NCBI GenBank assembly: GCA_026162565.1
Contig: JAOEIQ010000004.1
Coordinates: forward strand, 37,561-101,560
DNA from: Flavobacteriaceae bacterium NBU2973
GTDB taxonomy: Bacteria > Bacteroidota > Bacteroidia > Flavobacteriales > Flavobacteriaceae
Direction of reading: 5' to 3'
Length of the DNA: 64,000 nucleotides
A model generated the notes under the pieces. The model had not been told where the DNA came from, ran no database searches, and was given only the letters and a program-made list of their open reading frames with translations. Shown here piece by piece: positions 59,148-64,000 of the stretch. The position numbers and the translations under genes are program-made. Every line of letters begins with the position of its first letter. Within the stretch, counting starts at the first letter, position 1.

Positions 59148-62100
59148 TTAATTTTTAACTACAACCTTTTGATTAAATGTTTTACCATCTTTAGTATTCA
59201 CATTTATAATATAATTACCACTTGAAATTCGAGCTTCAATTTTGATTTTAGAATTTTGAATCGTAAACTCATTATCATTCCATTGGTTAATAGTTTGTCC
59301 AAGAATATTTACCAAGGATACCTTATCTACATCAATTTTATTAAGCGTGTTAATATAGATCTCTTTCGACTTATTCAAGTAGTTGACTATAATACTTTCA
59401 GATTCAAACTCTGGTAAACTTAATTGATCTTGGATTTCAAATGTTAAATAAAATCTATCTAAATAATCTCCTGCATCTAACTCTATTTCAAAATCAGAAT
59501 CATTTATCTGAATATAATTACCTGATAAAGAGTCATAAATGTAAGTATCTATTGATTCTTCAAAATTTTCTATATCATTTAATCCAATTTTTATAACACC
59601 TGAATTTGCTAAATAAATAGCTAGTGGTAATTGTCTTTGTTTATCAAATTCTCCAACACCTTGAATGCTATAAAAATCATCCTCGATAATCCAAGAAATA
59701 TCATTAGTAAAGATATCTGACACTAATGCATCATAACCGTAATCTACCCCATCTGTTGCTTCACCATTCTCTACAAAACCAAGCAATAGCTGACGCATAT
59801 AAGCATCTGAAGAAGTAAAGTCTAATCGTATTCTCTTTACAGTTTCTTCTGTTGAAGGATTAACTGAATTTCTACTTTCTGAACTTTCTGCTGTTAACGG
59901 ATTAGATTCCATAAAAACAGAAGTTCCTATTGACTCTCTAATGAAAATACGTTGATCATTATAAAAGTTAATATTTCCTCCAGTAGCTGAAGCTGTTACA
60001 AAGAAACCTTGTGCAACTGGAACATAACGTCCAGGTGTTTTTGAGAAAGATCCATTTCCACTAATTTCAGCTGGAATATATGGAGGAAGACCTCCAATTT
60101 TATTGTACGCTGCATAACCACCTTCATATTCTTCTAATATGTGAGTAGTATTACTTACAAAATGTTCCCAAAAATATAATACACCATCAATACTATTGGT
60201 ACCTGAAGGACCATTATCATCTATAAATTCATTAGCATCTATTGCAGAAGGATACGGATTACCAACCAAAGTCTGGTATCCTGGACTAACTGTATTAGTA
60301 ATAGTACCATTATTTGGTTTTCCTTCAAACACATAATTTTGATAACTTGTAGATGCGTCACTACCTTTCATAGTAAAACCTAATCCAGGTTTTAATAAAC
60401 CACTTGATTGTATATGGTGCCAATCTGAATAAGAATTTTCTGGTTCATCATCATATGACCATAACCAATATTCTGCTAAACTTAATGGATTTGAAGCATT
60501 AGAATCTACACCAGCTATCCAGTTAATATTTTGGTGAGGATTATTATTAGTATTTGTTCCATCTCTTAAAACACCATTTATACTATAAGAACTAAAATTG
60601 GAATTTCCTTGAGCTATAACTGGCGAGCTCCAATAGTTATAATTATGACGATTAGTTGTTCCTTGCTGATCTCTTTCTAATTTACCTGAACTTACATCAT
60701 CTAAAATACTTCCTTCGTCCTGAATAAGTTGAGATTCACCTACGAGGTCTATATTACCATCTAATCGCAAATAGTGTGTGATTCTTAAAGCTTGACCAAC
60801 GTTAGTTTCATCGTTAGAAGACATTGGGTCAATGATCGTTAATTCTTTGTTTGCTGTATCAGAAATCAATCCTAAAACGGTGATGTCTTTATCTCCAGAA
60901 TTAATATCGTGAGATACTCTGACAATATTCCAATCTATTGGTGTAGCTCCATCAACACCTAAACTATTTGGTGCATCCCAAACATTAAAATTAGTCCAAG
61001 TATTATCTGTAGCCCAATTTTGATTGTCTACTCTAGACGTATATGGAAGTGGTGCTGTTTCTTCTTGGGAAGAATTCATGTTACGTAATTGTCCTCTTAT
61101 GGTTCCAGCTAAAGTATTTAGCTTACCACAATTAATATCCATACGATAATATCCATCTAAATTAGTCCACGATAGTCCATTTATATCTAATGGTACAACA
61201 GCTCCACGAACAGCAGTATTATCGTTAATTTCTTGATTCATCATTTGACGAATTTGATCTTGAGAAATAGCTGTATTCCATATTCTAATCTCATCAATCC
61301 AACCATTAAAATAATTAACTGGTTTATTAGGAGCATTACCTGCTTGATCCATGGCTCCCACTAGAGCTTTCATATTATTTGTACTTGGCATAACTCCAGA
61401 AACTGGGTTGTTTGTAACTTCTATACCATCTATGTACAATCTATAATCACCACCATCAAAAGTAACAGCAATATGATACCATCTTGAAGTTGTTACAGGA
61501 TATATTGACTGAATACTTCCAGCAGCATTCCAATTAAAAGATACTGTATTACCAACTAGTTTTAAATCGTAACCAGTAGCAAAATTATTAGCATCTCTTT
61601 TAGAAATAATTGTTTGATTTCCTGATATTGATTCTGGTTTTACCCAAACCTCAAAACTAAATTGGTTAGATACATTGTAATTGTCACCAAAATTCACAAA
61701 ATCATTAGTTCCGTCAAAATCTATATTTGAGCAACTATCAATTGTAACCTCTACGTCGTCAAAACAACCAGTCGATAAAGTCCATCTTAATGTATAAGTA
61801 CCTGGATCCGCAGTAAATGATGCTCTTGGATCTCCAATTGGATTTGTATTGGTAGCATTTGAAAAAGAATAATTACCACCACAAGTTGAATCAGTGTTGA
61901 CAACTGTCCAAGCTCCTGTTATACCTGTTCCAGGATAATTATTGTTTTGTGCAATGATATTTGGTGTATTAATATCGTTATCATGATCATAAGATTCACC
62001 CGGATAAATATATACTCCTTGCTCCCAAACACCATCGTTAAAGTTTTGTAAAGCTGTTTGTGTATTATCATATGCTCTTAAGTTCACGATCTGTTCACCA

Positions 62101-64000
62101 CATTCACCAGAAACTGGTAAAATATCTACTCCAGCGTAAGCTAAACTTGCATCTACATCTACAAATTCTGTTCCTTCATCACCTAATGATCTACAACCAT
62201 TAATTAGAGATGTTACTCCAAACTCTTGAGATCCAGGAGTGATTGGAGTTACACTTGTTGTCGAACCTGTAGTAACAACTAATCCATTTTGATCAGTCCA
62301 TTGAATAATCTCATCAACTGGATTATCAGGGATTGTTATTCCGTCAATTGCCCATGAGCTTCCAGCTGTAGATGTAAACTTAAACTGTATTCTTAAATTT
62401 GTTAAACCTAAATAATCTTCTAAATTAATAGAGTTAGAATGAATAGCATCTTGCAACTGAACGGTTGGAACATTATTAGCACCTCCTCCAGCATTAACAA
62501 AACCTCCTGAATTTCCTGGACCACTAAAACTCATTAATGTAATTGGATAAGTATTTCCTCCATCTAGAGATAATTCAATGACACCTGAAGCACCTGCTTG
62601 AATATAATAAGCAGATTGAAAGTCTAAACTAGCCGTAGTTAAACCTAAAGTATTAAAAACTGGTGTTTCTAAAGTTGTAATATTAGGTGCGCCAAAGTTT
62701 CCGTAAGTAATTGCAAATTTATTCCCTCCTTGATTTTTATAACGAACACCTTCTGTTATATTACTCCCATTATCACCATTTCCATTACTTATTCCACGCC
62801 ATGCTGATGGAACAGAATTACTTCCTGAAGCATTCCATCCACTTACACCATCAAGTCCATCTACTCTCCATCCTGGCAAATTACCTTGGTTAAATTGCCC
62901 TCCTTCATTTAAAATTGGTGGCACACCAAAAGAGCTCTGTGCTTCTACAGTAAAACTATCGCCTAGACAAATTGTAAATTGATCTGGACCAATAATAGTC
63001 GGTGGAATATCCGGAGGAATAACCACAACTCTAACAATTGTTGAGTTTGCTTGACAAGATCCAAATTGAATAACAGCTCGAATTAATGTTGTTTGTGTTA
63101 TATTATTAAAAGTGTAGGTATCTGATGTATTAGCTATAGTAGTCCAATTTAATCCTCCATCTATTGAAGATTCCCAAGAACTAACCACTCCTGTGTATCC
63201 ACTTAATGTAAATTCAGCACTTTGCGTCGCAGGTGTTGGAGGATCAGTAGTTGTATCAAATGGACACGCTGTTACTTCCACTATATCATCTGCATCAGCA
63301 GGAGTTTCAGTATCAATTAAATATCCTACAACTGTTCCGCCACTGATATTTGGATCCGTAACTGTTATAGTAGTTGTACAAGTATCTGTATTACCATTTC
63401 CATCATCAACAGTAAACACAACCACATTGGTTCCTATGTTAGAACAATCAAAAACAGTTTGTGACAAATTAAAGTTAACTGTTCCACAATTATCAGAAGA
63501 TCCATTATTCACTTGACTAGGGTTTACAGTTGCTAAACCTGTTACTGGATCTAAACCAATAGTAAGGTTTTGACAAACTGCAATTGGATCTGTAGTATCA
63601 TTTACCACAACACTTTGTGGAACAACGATTGTGTTTCCATTACCATCATCAAAAGTCCAATTAATAACATAAGAACCTTGAGAATTATAAGTTAATGGAT
63701 CGGCTGTAGTTCCTGTAATAGTACCAGAACAATTATCTGTTGTAGTAGGAGCTGTTGCAGTTGCAGAACACTGCCCAGAAACTACAGGTAAAGAAGGAGT
63801 TACTGGTGCTGTCACATCATCTACAATAACCGTTTGTGTTTGTGTCGATATGTTGTCATTGCCATCATCATAGGTCCACGTTACTGTATATGTACCTTGT
63901 GCTGTATAGGACGTTGGATCTGTTGTTGTTCCTGTGATGGAACCTTCACAGTTATCCGTTGCTGTTGGTGCGGTTACTGTTACTGAACATTCGCCTGTTA
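59148..64000 (-). CDS. Giant T9SS-exported adhesin with HYR and LamG modules (5' end beyond the right edge)
   Basis: The frame is open from the stop at 59148 to the right edge (1616 codons); the GTG at 63815 is internal, not a start. In order: at least two ~70-residue HYR-type repeats at the edge (GECSVTVTAP..., GQCSATATAP..., each ending DDGN...V.VDD/NDTT.P) and a third, diverged one; an Ig-like/MAM-like region (~62350-63000); a LamG/concanavalin-like lectin domain (~61250-61730, SFEVWVKPESISGNQTIISKRD, WYHIAVTFDGGDYRLYIDGIEV); a long beta-rich part; and the C-terminal module with T9SS type A sorting signal (59148-~59840, ending NYIINVNTKDGKTFNQKVVVKN). It is probably anchored on the surface and used in adhesion or gliding; the substrate is unknown. 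Confidence 0.9.
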   Translation of the reverse strand, partial: TGECSVTVTAPTATDNCEGSITGTTTDPTSYTAQGTYTVTWTYDDGNDNISTQTQTVIVDDVTAPVTPSLPVVSGQCSATATAPTTTDNCSGTITGTTADPLTYNSQGSYVINWTFDDGNGNTIVVPQSVVVNDTTDPIAVCQNLTIGLDPVTGLATVNPSQVNNGSSDNCGTVNFNLSQTVFDCSNIGTNVVVFTVDDGNGNTDTCTTTITVTDPNISGGTVVGYLIDTETPADADDIVEVTACPFDTTTDPPTPATQSAEFTLSGYTGVVSSWESSIDGGLNWTTIANTSDTYTFNNITQTTLIRAVIQFGSCQANSTIVRVVVIPPDIPPTIIGPDQFTICLGDSFTVEAQSSFGVPPILNEGGQFNQGNLPGWRVDGLDGVSGWNASGSNSVPSAWRGISNGNGDNGSNITEGVRYKNQGGNKFAITYGNFGAPNITTLETPVFNTLGLTTASLDFQSAYYIQAGASGVIELSLDGGNTYPITLMSFSGPGNSGGFVNAGGGANNVPTVQLQDAIHSNSINLEDYLGLTNLRIQFKFTSTAGSSWAIDGITIPDNPVDEIIQWTDQNGLVVTTGSTTSVTPITPGSQEFGVTSLINGCRSLGDEGTEFVDVDASLAYAGVDILPVSGECGEQIVNLRAYDNTQTALQNFNDGVWEQGVYIYPGESYDHDNDINTPNIIAQNNNYPGTGITGAWTVVNTDSTCGGNYSFSNATNTNPIGDPRASFTADPGTYTLRWTLSTGCFDDVEVTIDSCSNIDFDGTNDFVNFGDNYNVSNQFSFEVWVKPESISGNQTIISKRDANNFATGYDLKLVGNTVSFNWNAAGSIQSIYPVTTSRWYHIAVTFDGGDYRLYIDGIEVTNNPVSGVMPSTNNMKALVGAMDQAGNAPNKPVNYFNGWIDEIRIWNTAISQDQIRQMMNQEINDNTAVRGAVVPLDINGLSWTNLDGYYRMDINCGKLNTLAGTIRGQLRNMNSSQEETAPLPYTSRVDNQNWATDNTWTNFNVWDAPNSLGVDGATPIDWNIVRVSHDINSGDKDITVLGLISDTANKELTIIDPMSSNDETNVGQALRITHYLRLDGNIDLVGESQLIQDEGSILDDVSSGKLERDQQGTTNRHNYNYWSSPVIAQGNSNFSSYSINGVLRDGTNTNNNPHQNINWIAGVDSNASNPLSLAEYWLWSYDDEPENSYSDWHHIQSSGLLKPGLGFTMKGSDASTSYQNYVFEGKPNNGTITNTVSPGYQTLVGNPYPSAIDANEFIDDNGPSGTNSIDGVLYFWEHFVSNTTHILEEYEGGYAAYNKIGGLPPYIPAEISGNGSFSKTPGRYVPVAQGFFVTASATGGNINFYNDQRIFIRESIGTSVFMESNPLTAESSESRNSVNPSTEETVKRIRLDFTSSDAYMRQLLLGFVENGEATDGVDYGYDALVSDIFTNDISWIIEDDFYSIQGVGEFDKQRQLPLAIYLANSGVIKIGLNDIENFEESIDTYIYDSLSGNYIQINDSDFEIELDAGDYLDRFYLTFEIQDQLSLPEFESESIIVNYLNKSKEIYINTLNKIDVDKVSLVNILGQTINQWNDNEFTIQNSKIKIEARISSGNYIINVNTKDGKTFNQKVVVKN

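Noticed and set aside
63813..63815. GTG as start of the giant adhesin
   Set aside because: The frame stays open to the right edge with a further HYR repeat; the real start is off-window.
1..64000. tRNA, rRNA, CRISPR, prophage or insertion sequence
   Set aside because: No cloverleaf-like TTCGANNC context, rRNA segment, regular spacer-repeat array, phage gene or transposase/recombinase was recognised on reading both strands.

Overview
The window is AT-rich DNA from a member of the Bacteroidota, most likely a marine Flavobacteriaceae. The evidence is secreted proteins with type IX secretion (T9SS) tails, an ECF sigma / FecR / TonB-receptor surface-signalling unit, GSCFA, DUF4136, DUF4230 and DUF6252 proteins, promoters of the TAnnTTTG type, and an almost complete lack of Shine-Dalgarno sequences. 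No rRNA, tRNA, CRISPR array, prophage or transposase was recognised, and no gene-free gap exceeds 300 bases.

Layout. 1-1383: start of a large exported surface protein cut by the left edge. 1.6-3.9 kb: folD and ffh. 4-11.2 kb: a surface-signalling island, with an acidic repeat lipoprotein divergent from an ECF sigma factor, FecR anti-sigma factor, TonB-dependent receptor and a diheme cytochrome c lipoprotein. 11.3-18.9 kb: two small Spy-like exported proteins, hemL, a LysM glucosaminidase, a PLP desulfhydrase/deaminase, a tiny HExxH protein, a DUF5522 protein, hutU, a DUF4136 lipoprotein and a cold-shock protein.

18.9-37.9 kb, all on the minus strand, is a phenylacetate/aromatic catabolism block. 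In transcription order it holds a DUF4230 protein, a TetR regulator, paaE, paaA, paaB, paaC, paaD, paaG, an S23/IVP-like four-helix-bundle gene, paaH, paaI, paaJ, an SDR, paaZ, an enoyl-CoA hydratase and paaY, followed by a 2-oxoacid dehydrogenase E2, a branched-chain-type aminotransferase and a fused E1 alpha/beta. PaaK is not in the window. The aminotransferase plus dehydrogenase could feed phenylacetyl-CoA straight from phenylalanine via phenylpyruvate. This block is studded with small palindromic repeats that supply start codons, stop codons, protein tails and even an internal in-frame insertion.

38-47 kb: a NarL-type response regulator, three unrecognised exported or membrane proteins, two tandem paralogous TPR histidine kinases, a beta-propeller protein and a DUF6252 lipoprotein. 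Five genes in the window (four of them in or beside this cluster) share a -7 box + 4 nt + RCTATTAAT promoter signature. 47-58.2 kb: housekeeping genes (GSCFA, alaS, an M23 peptidase / MerR / LemA / TPM / TPM operon, an OmpA-like protein, der, a SIMPL protein, era and a SpoU methyltransferase). 58.3-64 kb: a 262-residue T9SS protein that duplicates the C-terminal module of the giant HYR/LamG adhesin beside it, which runs off the right edge.
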